A stretch of DNA of 9,984 nucleotides from Fimbriiglobus sp. (GCA_025352585.1 JANXTD010000446.1:1-9984), one strand, 5' to 3'. Positions 1-6,505 are shown, numbered from the stretch's first letter. The notes: a model not told the origin generated them from the sequence alone. Numbers and translations are program-made.

Positions 1-1352
1 AGGAAGCCCCACTGCAACGCCTGATCCTGGACGTAGTTCTTGCCCAGGGTCAGCGCCGTCACCGCCTTGGCCATCTCGTAGCCGAGGTAGAAGGCGTGGC
101 CGGCGTCGAGCTTCGGGTCGGCCGCCGTGAGCCGCGCCAGCAGGTCAAACGGGTCGGCGGCGTGCAGGTGGATCGTGCCGTTCATGACGTGGACCTCGCC
201 CCGCTCGGCGAAGATACGGTAGTTGCGGTCGGTGATTTTCGACGCGAGTTCCGAGAGCGCGACTTCGCCGAGTTCGTGCAACTTGGGGTCGCGCAACATC
301 ACCAGGCCGCGTTCGACTTTCTTGGGCAGCACGCGGTTGATCACGCTGTGGTAAACCAGCCGGCGGGCGATGTCGAACTCGCGCACCGCCGACCGCGCCC
401 AATTGATGACCTCGGTCGTCAAGACGCTGCGAATCCCGGCCTCCTGGCAGAAGCCGGCGAGCATCACGTTGACGCCGGCGGTGTCGACGTCGGTCAGTTC
501 GGTGAGGTTGCCGACGCCCATCATCATCGGCGTGTCGGGGTAGCGGCGACGCACTTCGAGGTAGCGTCCCAGCGAGTTGGCGAAGCCGAAGCCGATCGGT
601 TCGAGGATCGCGTCGAGCCGGTGCTTGACGCCGTGCTTGGTCAGCATCGCGGCGGTGCGGTCGAGGCTAGCCAGGTCGGTCGGCGTGTCGGGGATCGCAA
701 CGACTTCGACACCGGGGTAGCACTGCTGCCAGTCGCAGGCCGCGGCGACGTTCGAGCCGTTGACGCTCAGCACGAGTTCCGCCCCGGCCGCCAACGCCGC
801 GACGACTTCGTGGGGGTTGAAGGTGTCAACCGAGACGCGGTGGCCGTCGGCCTTGAGGGCGCGCACGGCATCGCCGACGCCGGCCCAGGTGCCGCCGGGG
901 TCGCAGCCCAGGTCGATCACGTCGGCGTTATTCGCGCGGTGCCGGCGGGCGATGGCCAGGATTTGCTCGACGCTCAGTTGCGGGGCGTGGTTGATCTCGG
1001 CGAGGATTTCGATGTCGTAGGTGCCGTAGCCCGGCGGCGGCCCGGACTTCTTGCCGAAGAACTCCGGCAGGTCGCGCAAGTCCTTCGGCCCGCGCTCGAC
1101 GGTCGCCGGCGTGAGGCGTTCGAGGTCGGCCAACTCGCCGCGGACGAAGCCCGGCAGGATGACGCGGCCCACGCCTTCGGGCACCACCAGGCGGCGGGCG
1201 ATCCACTCGGTTGTCAGCAGCGCGGCGACGGTGATCGGCATGACGGCGACCTCGGCGTCGAAGCCGCACGGCCCGGCCAACTCGTCCAGCGTGCGGCGCA
1301 ACGACGGCTCCGCCAGCCGGCCCGTCACGAAGAGGTAGCGGGGCGTACTCAC
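1..1352 (-). CDS. Dihydropteroate-synthase-like protein (DUF6513-type, tetrahydromethanopterin-associated), C-terminus cut by window
   Basis: Reading down from a GTG at 1352-1350 gives 450 codons without a stop, running off the window edge, so the C-terminus is missing. The start is supported because it overlaps the stop of the upstream glycosyltransferase as GTGA. No Shine-Dalgarno sequence is visible, so translational coupling is likely. Residues 1-100 form an N-terminal domain (YLFVTGRLAEPSLRR near the start, then VERGPKDLRDLPEFFG at 85-100). Residues from about 112 look like the TIM barrel of dihydropteroate synthase: YDIEILAEIN (112-121), DVIDLGCDPGG (144-154), VSVDTFNP (173-180) and LVLSVNGSN (193-201). 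Proteins of this type are known from methylotrophs and planctomycetes, beside or together with genes for tetrahydromethanopterin-linked C1 transfer. The exact reaction is not something I can state; a role in pterin cofactor synthesis is inference. It is unlikely to be plain FolP because of the long N-terminal domain. Confidence 0.85.
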   Translation of the reverse strand, partial: MSTPRYLFVTGRLAEPSLRRTLDELAGPCGFDAEVAVMPITVAALLTTEWIARRLVVPEGVGRVILPGFVRGELADLERLTPATVERGPKDLRDLPEFFGKKSGPPPGYGTYDIEILAEINHAPQLSVEQILAIARRHRANNADVIDLGCDPGGTWAGVGDAVRALKADGHRVSVDTFNPHEVVAALAAGAELVLSVNGSNVAAACDWQQCYPGVEVVAIPDTPTDLASLDRTAAMLTKHGVKHRLDAILEPIGFGFANSLGRYLEVRRRYPDTPMMMGVGNLTELTDVDTAGVNVMLAGFCQEAGIRSVLTTEVINWARSAVREFDIARRLVYHSVINRVLPKKVERGLVMLRDPKLHELGEVALSELASKITDRNYRIFAERGEVHVMNGTIHLHAADPFDLLARLTAADPKLDAGHAFYLGYEMAKAVTALTLGKNYVQDQALQWGF

Positions 1353-2200
1353 GGCGCGGCGACGGCGTCCACGGCGGCGGGGATCAGGCCCGGCGGCGGG
1401 TAGAAGACGGGGTGGCGGAACAGCGACGCCCGCTCCCGTCCCGACGCCGGCACCACCGCGTCGGGCTTCGGCGTCAGCGGCACCTCGTCGATCAGGCTCG
1501 TCAGGAACGTCAGCTTCGCGGCCAACTCCACATGCACCTTGTCGCCGTCGGACTGGATCGGGAAGCGCTCCAGTGCCGAGCGGCGGTAGAGCTTGAACCC
1601 GCAATTGGGGTCCGTGAACGGCACGCCGTAGACGACCCACGCCGTCCACGACCGAAAGTGTTCGCCGAAGCCGAGCCAGCCGCGCAGCGGTTCGCTGGGG
1701 ATGCCCAGGGCGTAGCCGAGGAAGTTGCGGTAGACGACGCCGACGGCCTTCCAGAACGCCGGGACCGGCCGCCCGGTACGGCAGCCGGCGACCAGCGCCG
1801 CCGTGACGCCGTCCAGGCGCTCGTCGGCCGCCTCGATGCGCTCCAGGAACACGGCCACGTCGCCGGGGGTGTACGGGTAGTCTGCGGCGGTGTGCAAAAT
1901 CAGCGGAGAGGTCGTCACCGCGAGCGCCGCCCTCAAACATGCGCCGGTGCCAAGCCGAGTGGCGTGCGTCAAGACTTTGACCGCCGGGTCGGTCAGCGCC
2001 TCAAGCAACGCAGCAGTGCCGTCGCTGCTGCCGTCGTCGATGACCACGATTTCGCGGGCGACCTTGAGCGTGCGTAAGGTGTCGCGCCAGCCGTCGATCA
2101 CCGCCAGCGCGACGCCGGCGGCGTTGTGCAGCGGCAAGACGACGGCGAGGCCGGGCGGCGAATCGGGGGTTGTGTTCACAGGTTTATCGTAGACGGCCAA
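1349..2200 (-). CDS. Family 2 glycosyltransferase, dolichyl-phosphate-mannose-synthase-like
   Basis: This is a soluble GT-A glycosyltransferase of 283 residues that would move a sugar from a nucleotide-sugar donor to a lipid or polymer acceptor. The N-terminal strand LAVVLPLHN (18-26) is followed by IVVIDDGSSDGT (51-62), the standard nucleotide-binding signature. The motif PNCGFKLYRRSALERFP (198-214) matches the acceptor-side region of the family. At the usual DxD site the sequence reads TAAD (104-107), so only the second acid (D107) remains. No membrane helix is evident. The start is uncertain: the TTG at 2200 is used here, but an in-frame GTG at 2179 would shorten the protein by seven residues, and neither has a clear ribosome binding site. 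It lies 26 bp after the exporter gene and overlaps the DHPS-like gene by 4 bp, so all three are probably one operon. The substrate is unknown. Confidence 0.88.
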   Translation of the reverse strand: MAVYDKPVNTTPDSPPGLAVVLPLHNAAGVALAVIDGWRDTLRTLKVAREIVVIDDGSSDGTAALLEALTDPAVKVLTHATRLGTGACLRAALAVTTSPLILHTAADYPYTPGDVAVFLERIEAADERLDGVTAALVAGCRTGRPVPAFWKAVGVVYRNFLGYALGIPSEPLRGWLGFGEHFRSWTAWVVYGVPFTDPNCGFKLYRRSALERFPIQSDGDKVHVELAAKLTFLTSLIDEVPLTPKPDAVVPASGRERASLFRHPVFYPPPGLIPAAVDAVAAP

Positions 2201-2226
2201 CCGGAAGCGTCAGCGCCCGGAGTCGG

Positions 2227-4275
2227 TCACGCCGCGGTGTCGGCGAGGCGCGGGCCGTCGCCGCCGGCTTCGCTGAGCCGGCGGTAGGCGTCGCAGCGTT
2301 TCAGGAGTTCGCCGTGCGTCCCCACGTCCAACACGCGGCCGGCCTCCATGACGACGATGCGGTCGGCGAGTTCGAGCGTGCTGAAGCGGTGCGTGATCAG
2401 AAACGTCGTGCGGCCGCGGACGAACTGGCGCAACACCGCCTGGATTTTCGCCTCGCTCTCGGTGTCGATTTGGCTGGTGAACTCGTCGAGGATCAAGATG
2501 CGCGGGTCGCGCAGGATGGCGCGGGCCAGGGCGATGCGCTGCTTCTGGCCGCCGGAGAGTTGGCTGCCGTGGTCGCCGGCGAGTTCGAGGTAGCCGTGCG
2601 GCTTCTCGACGATGAACTCGTGGGCGAACGCCGACTTGGCCGCGGCTTCGATCTCGTCGGCGGTCGCCCCAGGCTTGCCGTAGGCGATGTTCGCGGCGAT
2701 CGTGTCGTTGAACAGCACCGTGTCCTGCGTCACCAGGCCGATTTGCCGGCGCAGGCTGCGCAGGCTCGCCGTGCGGACGTTGACGCCGTCGACGTAGACG
2801 GAGCCGTGGTCGGGGTCGAAGAGTCGCGGCAACAGGGCGAGCAGCGTCGACTTGCCGCAGCCGTTGGCCCCGACGACGCCGATGGTCTCGCCCGCCTGCA
2901 CGAGCAGGTTGACGCCGGTCAAGGTGCCGGGGTCCTGGCCGGGGGCATAACTGAAGCAGACGTTGCGGAACTCGATCGACTCGGCGTGCGGCTTCAACTT
3001 CGGCCCGCGGGCGTTGGCGGCGATCGTCGGCTCGCGGTCCTGGATGGCGAACACGCGGTCGGCCGCGGCGGCCCCGACCTGGATCTTGGTGTAGACGCTC
3101 GACAGCCGCCGCACCGGGTCGGCGATCATGCCCAGGAAGGCGTACAGCGTGAGCAGCGTCTGGAAGCTCATCGGCTCGTTGACCATGCGCATCCCAACGA
3201 TGCGCGTCTCGCCTTGTAGCACCAAGAACGCGCCGGCCAACAGCGCCAAACTCACGGCGGTCACACCCAGGACTTCGACCACCGGGCCGGTAAAGGCGTC
3301 GAGCTGGATGACGCGCATCGTCCGCCGGTAATAGTCTTCGGTCGCGCGGCCGAAGCGGCGGCGCTCGGCCGGCTCGCTGGTGAAGGCCTTGACCACCTTG
3401 ATGCCGTCGAAAGTCTCGCGGACGATCTTGTAGAGGCCCGACATTTGCTCCAGAACTCGCCGCGCGGCCTTCTTCATCATCCGGCTGATGCGGGTCATCG
3501 ACACGACCGCCGGCACGACGAGCACCATGAACAGGATCGTCAGTTGCCACGAAATCATGCAGGCGGCGACCAGGCAGCCGACCATCTTGAGCGGCTCGAC
3601 GACCATCTTGCCGTAGAGGATTTTCATGCCGTTGCCGACCTGCTCGGCGTCGTTGGTGACGCGCGCCATCAGCTCCGGGGTGCCGGTCTGCTGGAGTTGC
3701 CGGGAGTCCTGCGAGATGATCGAGCGGTAGAAGCGGTTGCGCAGTGTCAGCACCGAGCGGCTCACCACGCTGCCGACGAGGAGGTCTTGCCAGAACTCGA
3801 ACACGCCCTTCAGAGCCATGCCGGCAATGATGCCGCCGACGATCCAGGCGAAGGTGTCGAAGCGGCCCTGCGGCAGGTGGCGGATGACGTGGGCCTTGAG
3901 CCACTGCCGGTAGTAGAGTTTCGTCTCGGCCTCGTGCAGCTTGCCCTCCTCGGCCGCGAGCGACTTGGTGTTGTCGCGCAGCTTGTCCTCGACGCCGGGG
4001 TCGCCCGGCATCAGGCGGAAGCGCTCGTTGTCGCGGCGCAGGTTGGCGACGTGCTGGCGGGTGACCGGGTTCTCGGCGATGGCCTCGTAGTGGTCGATGC
4101 TGTCATCGACCCACTGGTGGAGGTTCTTGTTCTCGGACATGATCGTCAGGACGGGGTAGATCGCCGAGAGGTTGAGGCTCCACAGCAGCGCGACGGCCAG
4201 GGCGGCGGCGAGCGATAAGATGAGCCGGGTGCGGTACGGCCACGAGTACTTCAACGCCCGCAAGAAGTTGCGCAT
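2227..4275 (-). CDS. ABC exporter, fused membrane and ATPase domains (MsbA/multidrug type)
   Basis: This 682-residue half-transporter would dimerise in the inner membrane and export a lipid, glycoconjugate or drug using ATP. The start at 4275 is chosen over a longer TTG start at 4314 because AGGAG lies 9 nt upstream. TM1 is about 18-46. It is followed by a charged stretch of about 95 residues (47-140), then TM2 (about 143-170) and further helices near 229-260 and 331-355, with another weakly hydrophobic region near 371-385. The ATPase part begins near 433: Walker A GANGCGKST (469-477), Q-loop Q517, signature LSGGQ (573-577), Walker B ILILDE (593-598) with catalytic Glu598, D-loop SQID (601-604) and switch His629. 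All ATPase motifs are intact, so the enzyme should be active. Downstream partners are a glycosyltransferase and a DHPS-like protein, which suggests but does not prove an envelope or glycolipid substrate. The substrate cannot be assigned. Confidence 0.93.
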   Translation of the reverse strand: MRNFLRALKYSWPYRTRLILSLAAALAVALLWSLNLSAIYPVLTIMSENKNLHQWVDDSIDHYEAIAENPVTRQHVANLRRDNERFRLMPGDPGVEDKLRDNTKSLAAEEGKLHEAETKLYYRQWLKAHVIRHLPQGRFDTFAWIVGGIIAGMALKGVFEFWQDLLVGSVVSRSVLTLRNRFYRSIISQDSRQLQQTGTPELMARVTNDAEQVGNGMKILYGKMVVEPLKMVGCLVAACMISWQLTILFMVLVVPAVVSMTRISRMMKKAARRVLEQMSGLYKIVRETFDGIKVVKAFTSEPAERRRFGRATEDYYRRTMRVIQLDAFTGPVVEVLGVTAVSLALLAGAFLVLQGETRIVGMRMVNEPMSFQTLLTLYAFLGMIADPVRRLSSVYTKIQVGAAAADRVFAIQDREPTIAANARGPKLKPHAESIEFRNVCFSYAPGQDPGTLTGVNLLVQAGETIGVVGANGCGKSTLLALLPRLFDPDHGSVYVDGVNVRTASLRSLRRQIGLVTQDTVLFNDTIAANIAYGKPGATADEIEAAAKSAFAHEFIVEKPHGYLELAGDHGSQLSGGQKQRIALARAILRDPRILILDEFTSQIDTESEAKIQAVLRQFVRGRTTFLITHRFSTLELADRIVVMEAGRVLDVGTHGELLKRCDAYRRLSEAGGDGPRLADTAA

Positions 4276-4284
4276 CGTCCCGGA

Positions 4285-4289
4285 CTCCT
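4285..4289 (-). promoter_or_regulatory. Ribosome binding site of the ABC exporter
   Basis: AGGAG reads on the minus strand and is separated by 9 nt from the ATG at 4275. It decides the start in favour of the 682-residue form over the TTG 39 nt further upstream. Confidence 0.75.
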
Positions 4290-4304
4290 GGTGTCGTACC
4301 GCGC

Positions 4305-4333
4305 GTTCTAGCAAAACCGGCCGGGCCTCACAA
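4305..4333 (-). promoter_or_regulatory. Candidate sigma70-like promoter of the exporter operon
   Basis: On the minus strand TTGTGA (4333-4328, four of six consensus matches) and TAGAAC (4310-4305, four of six) are separated by exactly 17 nt. Transcription would start near 4298, giving a short leader that contains the AGGAG site. Position and spacing fit well, but both boxes are only partial matches, so this remains a prediction. Confidence 0.5.
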
Positions 4334-4342
4334 GCCGGCTTG
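4331..4342. promoter_or_regulatory. 12-bp perfect palindrome, possible operator
   Basis: CAAGCCGGCTTG is a perfect palindrome in the 84-bp divergent space between the exporter and the plus-strand gene. It shares three bases with the predicted -35 box of the exporter and ends 7 bp before the GGGAGG site of the opposite gene, so a bound protein could affect both. Palindromes of this length occur by chance a few times in 10 kb of GC-rich DNA, so a regulatory role is only suggested by position. Confidence 0.3.
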
Positions 4343-4348
4343 AAACTC

Positions 4349-4354
4349 GGGAGG
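4349..4354 (+). promoter_or_regulatory. Ribosome binding site supporting a TTG start
   Basis: GGGAGG stands 5 nt before the TTG at 4360. It is the main reason for accepting this rare start codon, since no ATG or GTG nearby in frame has a comparable site. Confidence 0.65.
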
Positions 4355-4359
4355 CGCGG

Positions 4360-5448
4360 TTGGACACGGACTTACTGCGCTCCTGGCTCGACCTGCCGCC
4401 GGGCCGCTGGCCGCCGGCCGACCGCGAACTCCTCGGCGTCGAGTCGGTCACGCCGGCACAAGCCGAGCGCCGGGCGATGCAGCTCATGAGCCGGCTGCGG
4501 CCCCACCAGTTGTTGCACCCGGACCTCGTGACCGAGGGGATGAACCGGCTGGCGCAGGCGATGCTCTCGGTCGCCAGCCACCGGCCGACGGTGCCGCCCG
4601 CCGCGCCGGCGCGGGTGCCGTCCCCGCACGGCGGCATGCCACCCACGGTCGTGCTACCGGCCCCGAGTTACGACGCGATCGACTTTGCCCCGCGAGTGCC
4701 GGAGCCGAGCAGCCCCAAGCCGGCCGCCCGCCCCGCCGCGCCGACCGTTGTGCCCCCGGCCCCGGTCGTGTTCGACGCGGAGGTCGTGGACGACGAGCCG
4801 GACGCGCCGATCCCGTTCGCCCGCTTCGAGCAACTCGACCTGCCGCCGGTCGCGCGGGCCACGGCGAGTCTAGTCGCGGAGTTCGAGCCGGTCCCCGAGG
4901 TGACGCCGCCGGACTTGCCGCTGCCGCCGGGACTGTCGGGCGAGAGCCGGCGGCCGATTTACCGGCAAGTCGCGGCACTCCGGGCGCTGCTGCGGGCGTG
5001 GGCCGGCCTGCGGACGTTCTGCGGCAACCCCAGCGAAGAGTGCGACACCCCCGGCCGCGTTTACGCCCTCGAAGAAGTCGTCGCGCTGTTCCACGCGGCG
5101 TTGCGGCACCCCGGCTGCGACGCCGACGCCCTGGCCCCGCTGGCCCCGCGCGTCTTCGCCGTCTTCCGCCAGCCGCTGCCGCTGGCGGTGTTGCGGTTGT
5201 TGAGCCTGCCGCAACGCCGCTTGCTGGCCCGCGACTGGGCGGTCGGGCAGTCGCAACTCGCCGGGCGGGAAATCGCGCTGAGAAATTCCATGCGCCGGAC
5301 GCGGCCAACTGGTACCATCGGCCAGCACCTGCGGGCCGCCGGTCGCTTGCTGGCCGCCCACCCTGAGGTCACCCTGGCCCCGCCGGCGCTCTTCCTCGCG
5401 GTCGTCGTTCTCGTCAAGTTGGCCGCGCGTTCGGCCGGGGCTGGGTAA
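4360..5448 (+). CDS. Planctomycete protein with N-terminal J-like module, Pro-rich linker and C-terminal membrane segment
   Basis: The protein has 362 residues and no function I can name. Translation starts at TTG 4360, supported by GGGAGG (4349-4354) 5 nt upstream. Residues 8-68 resemble a module seen at the N-terminus of many planctomycete proteins: [12 protein letters not shown] (8-19), then RELLGV (22-27), a basic helix, and LLHPD (51-55) before the helix [10 protein letters not shown]. The HPD triplet and the LLG start recall a divergent J-domain, although the spacing is about five residues longer than in DnaJ. Residues 70-190 are rich in Pro, Ala and Val and probably disordered. Residues 190-330 are helical and Arg/Leu-rich with four Cys (211, 218, 243 and one nearby pairing unclear). 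[14 protein letters not shown] (333-346) is a short hydrophobic segment that could anchor the tail in a membrane. It is transcribed divergently from the exporter and sits upstream of the HU-like gene. Role in envelope or protein quality control is speculation. Confidence 0.75.
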   Translation: MDTDLLRSWLDLPPGRWPPADRELLGVESVTPAQAERRAMQLMSRLRPHQLLHPDLVTEGMNRLAQAMLSVASHRPTVPPAAPARVPSPHGGMPPTVVLPAPSYDAIDFAPRVPEPSSPKPAARPAAPTVVPPAPVVFDAEVVDDEPDAPIPFARFEQLDLPPVARATASLVAEFEPVPEVTPPDLPLPPGLSGESRRPIYRQVAALRALLRAWAGLRTFCGNPSEECDTPGRVYALEEVVALFHAALRHPGCDADALAPLAPRVFAVFRQPLPLAVLRLLSLPQRRLLARDWAVGQSQLAGREIALRNSMRRTRPTGTIGQHLRAAGRLLAAHPEVTLAPPALFLAVVVLVKLAARSAGAG

Positions 5449-5454
5449 TTGGGG

Positions 5455-5482
5455 TGACCCCCGCGCGGCGAAGTTGACCCCC
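5455..5482. repeat. Two TGACCCCC direct repeats, 20 bp apart, upstream of the HU-like gene promoter
   Basis: TGACCCCC occurs at 5455-5462 and again at 5475-5482, same strand, exactly 20 bp from start to start, about two turns of the helix. The second copy ends 6 bp before the -35 box at 5489. The first copy is also part of GGGGTGACCCC (5451-5461), an inverted repeat around a single central base. This layout is what an activator or repressor with two contacts on one face of DNA would use. No known regulator is recognised. Confidence 0.45.
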
Positions 5483-5488
5483 ACTCGC

Positions 5489-5517
5489 TTGACATTAACC
5501 CTTGCCGTACTTAGACT
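5489..5517 (+). promoter_or_regulatory. Sigma70-like promoter of the HU-like gene
   Basis: A perfect TTGACA (5489-5494) and TAGACT (5512-5517, four of six matches to TATAAT) are separated by 17 bp. Transcription would begin near 5524, giving a leader of about 49 nt that holds the GGAGGA ribosome binding site. This is the best promoter in the window, in line with the high expression usual for nucleoid proteins. Confidence 0.7.
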
Positions 5518-5558
5518 TCCACCCAGACGGGGGCGACCATCCCCATTTCGGCACCGCT

Positions 5559-5564
5559 GGAGGA
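5559..5564 (+). promoter_or_regulatory. Ribosome binding site deciding the HU-like start
   Basis: GGAGGA lies 8 nt before the GTG at 5573. It rules out the longer in-frame start at 5474, which lies upstream of the predicted promoter and would add 33 residues unlike the family. Confidence 0.8.
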
Positions 5565-5572
5565 CGCGACCC

Positions 5573-6010
5573 GTGACCAAGAAGGAAATCGTCAAGCAGA
5601 TCTCCGACCGCGCCAACTTGACGCAACTCCGCACCAAGGAAATCGTCCAGTGGACCTTCGACGCGATCATCGAAACCCTCGAGAGTGAAGGCCGCATCGA
5701 ACTCCGCAACTTCGGCGTCTTCGAGGTCAAGGTCCGCAAGGCCCGCACGGCGCGGAACCCCAAGACGAACGAGGAAGTCGAGGTCGCCGAGAAGCGGGTC
5801 GTCACCTTCCAGCCGGGCAAGATCATGGAGGACCGGGTCCGCAAGTCGGCGTCGCTCTCCGCCAAGAAGAAGGGCCGCAAGCCGCTCGCCGAGGACTTCG
5901 ACGAGCCGGTGCCGGTCGGCGCGGGGGTGGGGGCGGGCGACCACGACCTCCGCGGCCACGACGACGGCGCGACCTACTCCCGCCGCGACTTGCCGCTCAA
6001 GCCGCGATAA
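5573..6010 (+). CDS. HU/IHF-family DNA-binding protein with a C-terminal tail
   Basis: This 145-residue protein binds and bends DNA as a dimer and helps organise the nucleoid. Residues 1-92 are a complete HU fold: [17 protein letters not shown] opens the first helices, and the signature [18 protein letters not shown] (46-63) forms the beta arm, with the intercalating proline at 63. [13 protein letters not shown] (77-89) closes the fold. Typical HU is about 90 residues; here about 50 more follow. The tail starts with a basic KKKGRKP (98-104), becomes acidic (EDFDEP, 107-112), then holds a Gly/Val stretch and a mixed-charge end. The GTG start is set by GGAGGA 8 nt upstream. The gene has its own strong promoter. 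Whether it is HU or IHF-like cannot be told; the tail may tune DNA affinity or protein contacts, which is inference. Confidence 0.93.
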   Translation: MTKKEIVKQISDRANLTQLRTKEIVQWTFDAIIETLESEGRIELRNFGVFEVKVRKARTARNPKTNEEVEVAEKRVVTFQPGKIMEDRVRKSASLSAKKKGRKPLAEDFDEPVPVGAGVGAGDHDLRGHDDGATYSRRDLPLKPR

Positions 6011-6013
6011 CCG

Positions 6014-6032
6014 GCGGATTGCGGAAATCCGC
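6014..6032 (+). terminator. Hairpin just after the HU-like gene, weak terminator candidate
   Basis: GCGGATT (6014-6020) and AATCCGC (6026-6032) form a 7-bp perfect stem with a 5-nt loop, beginning 3 bp after the stop codon. No T-run follows, so it does not qualify as a classic intrinsic terminator. It could stabilise the mRNA end or attenuate read-through to the lipoprotein gene. Confidence 0.4.
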
Positions 6033-6080
6033 TACAGTCGCCTGCGGAGGTTTGCCGATAACGACGGGCATACCGGTTCT

Positions 6081-6096
6081 GAGTCGCAACGGACTC
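6081..6096 (+). other. Small hairpin in the leader region of the lipoprotein gene
   Basis: GAGTC (6081-6085) pairs with GACTC (6092-6096) around a 6-nt loop, and CCGG on either side (6073-6076 and 6098-6101) could extend it imperfectly. The rest of the 6011-6139 gap has no promoter that I could support. A 5-bp stem is often chance. Confidence 0.2.
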
Positions 6097-6139
6097 GCCG
6101 GGACGGACCCGTTTGGCAAGCAGACGCACGGAGGCGATC

Positions 6140-6373
6140 ATGCGACACACGATTCGGCGCGGGGTTTACGGCCTGGCGGCCGCGGCGGTCCTCGCCACGA
6201 CCGGCACCGGCTGCTTCCCGAACCAGTACCACGGCGACCCGAACATCCGCACGGACCAACTCCTGAACCAGTCGGAAGACATTCGCCAGATCAGCGAAGT
6301 CTGGCGACGCTTCTGGTTCAACGACATGCCCTCGCACATGACCCCCGAGCGCATCCACGGCGGCATCATGTAA
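6140..6373 (+). CDS. Small predicted lipoprotein of a planctomycete-type family
   Basis: The protein has 77 residues. The ATG at 6140 is chosen because GGAGG (6130-6134) lies 5 nt upstream; a longer start at 6113 would add nine residues before the signal peptide. The N-terminus is a signal peptide: basic RHTIRR (2-7), a hydrophobic run GVYGLAAAAVLATT (8-21), then GTGC with Cys25 as the likely lipidated residue. The -3 position is Gly, not the usual Leu, so lipidation is probable but not certain. The mature part is about 53 residues, highly polar, with WRRFWFNDMPSHMTPERIHGGI (55-76) as its core. I recall similar small proteins ending in PSHxTPxRxHGG from planctomycetes, but no function is known to me. 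It follows the HU-like gene by 129 bp and converges with acpH. Confidence 0.8.
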   Translation: MRHTIRRGVYGLAAAAVLATTGTGCFPNQYHGDPNIRTDQLLNQSEDIRQISEVWRRFWFNDMPSHMTPERIHGGIM

Positions 6374-6396
6374 GCCGGACGGCGGTGTCTCGAAGT

Positions 6397-6489
6397 GAAA
6401 GTTAGCCGCAGAGACGCAGAGGTCGCGGAGCAAACCAAAATCGAGTATTGGTTTTCTCCGCGTGCTCTGCGTCTCTGCGGCTAACATTC
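6397..6489. repeat. Long near-perfect palindrome between convergent genes (possible dispersed repeat or two-way terminator)
   Basis: Bases 6401-6421 are the exact reverse complement of 6465-6485 (21 bp). After two mismatches, 6424-6430 pairs with 6456-6462, and after one more mismatch 6432-6438 pairs with 6448-6454, leaving a 9-nt loop (6439-6447). In all 35 of 38 positions per arm pair. Outside, GAA at 6397-6399 pairs with TTC at 6487-6489 after an A/A mismatch. The sequence around CGCAGAGACGCAGAG resembles a dispersed repeat that I know from many bacterial genomes, including planctomycetes. No flanking target duplication is evident. It lies between the 3' ends of the lipoprotein gene and acpH, where it could end transcripts from both sides. 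Confidence 0.8.
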
Positions 6490-6505
6490 GGACGGGATTT
6501 CCCGC

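Noticed and set aside
96..1403. A 435-residue plus-strand reading frame opposite the DHPS-like gene
   Set aside because: It is rich in Arg, Val, Asp and Gln with no recognisable domain, and the minus strand carries a clear protein over the same bases. It is a GC-rich shadow.
2170..3219. A 349-residue plus-strand frame opposite the exporter
   Set aside because: No domain, skewed composition, and the opposite strand has all the ABC ATPase motifs in order.
2210..3904. A 564-residue minus-strand frame inside the exporter gene
   Set aside because: Arg/Pro-rich translation in a shifted frame; the exporter frame has Walker A, LSGGQ and Walker B.
4484..5308. Minus-strand frames opposite the J-like-module gene
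   Set aside because: Arg/Ala/Pro-rich with no start signal; the plus-strand frame has a ribosome binding site and a recognisable module.
5529..5544. A possible hairpin in the HU-like leader, GGGG pairing with CCCC
   Set aside because: The stem is only four to five bases in GC-rich DNA, so chance is the simpler explanation.
5474..5572. An N-terminal extension of the HU-like protein
   Set aside because: The extension lies upstream of the predicted transcription start, and GGAGGA directs the GTG at 5573.
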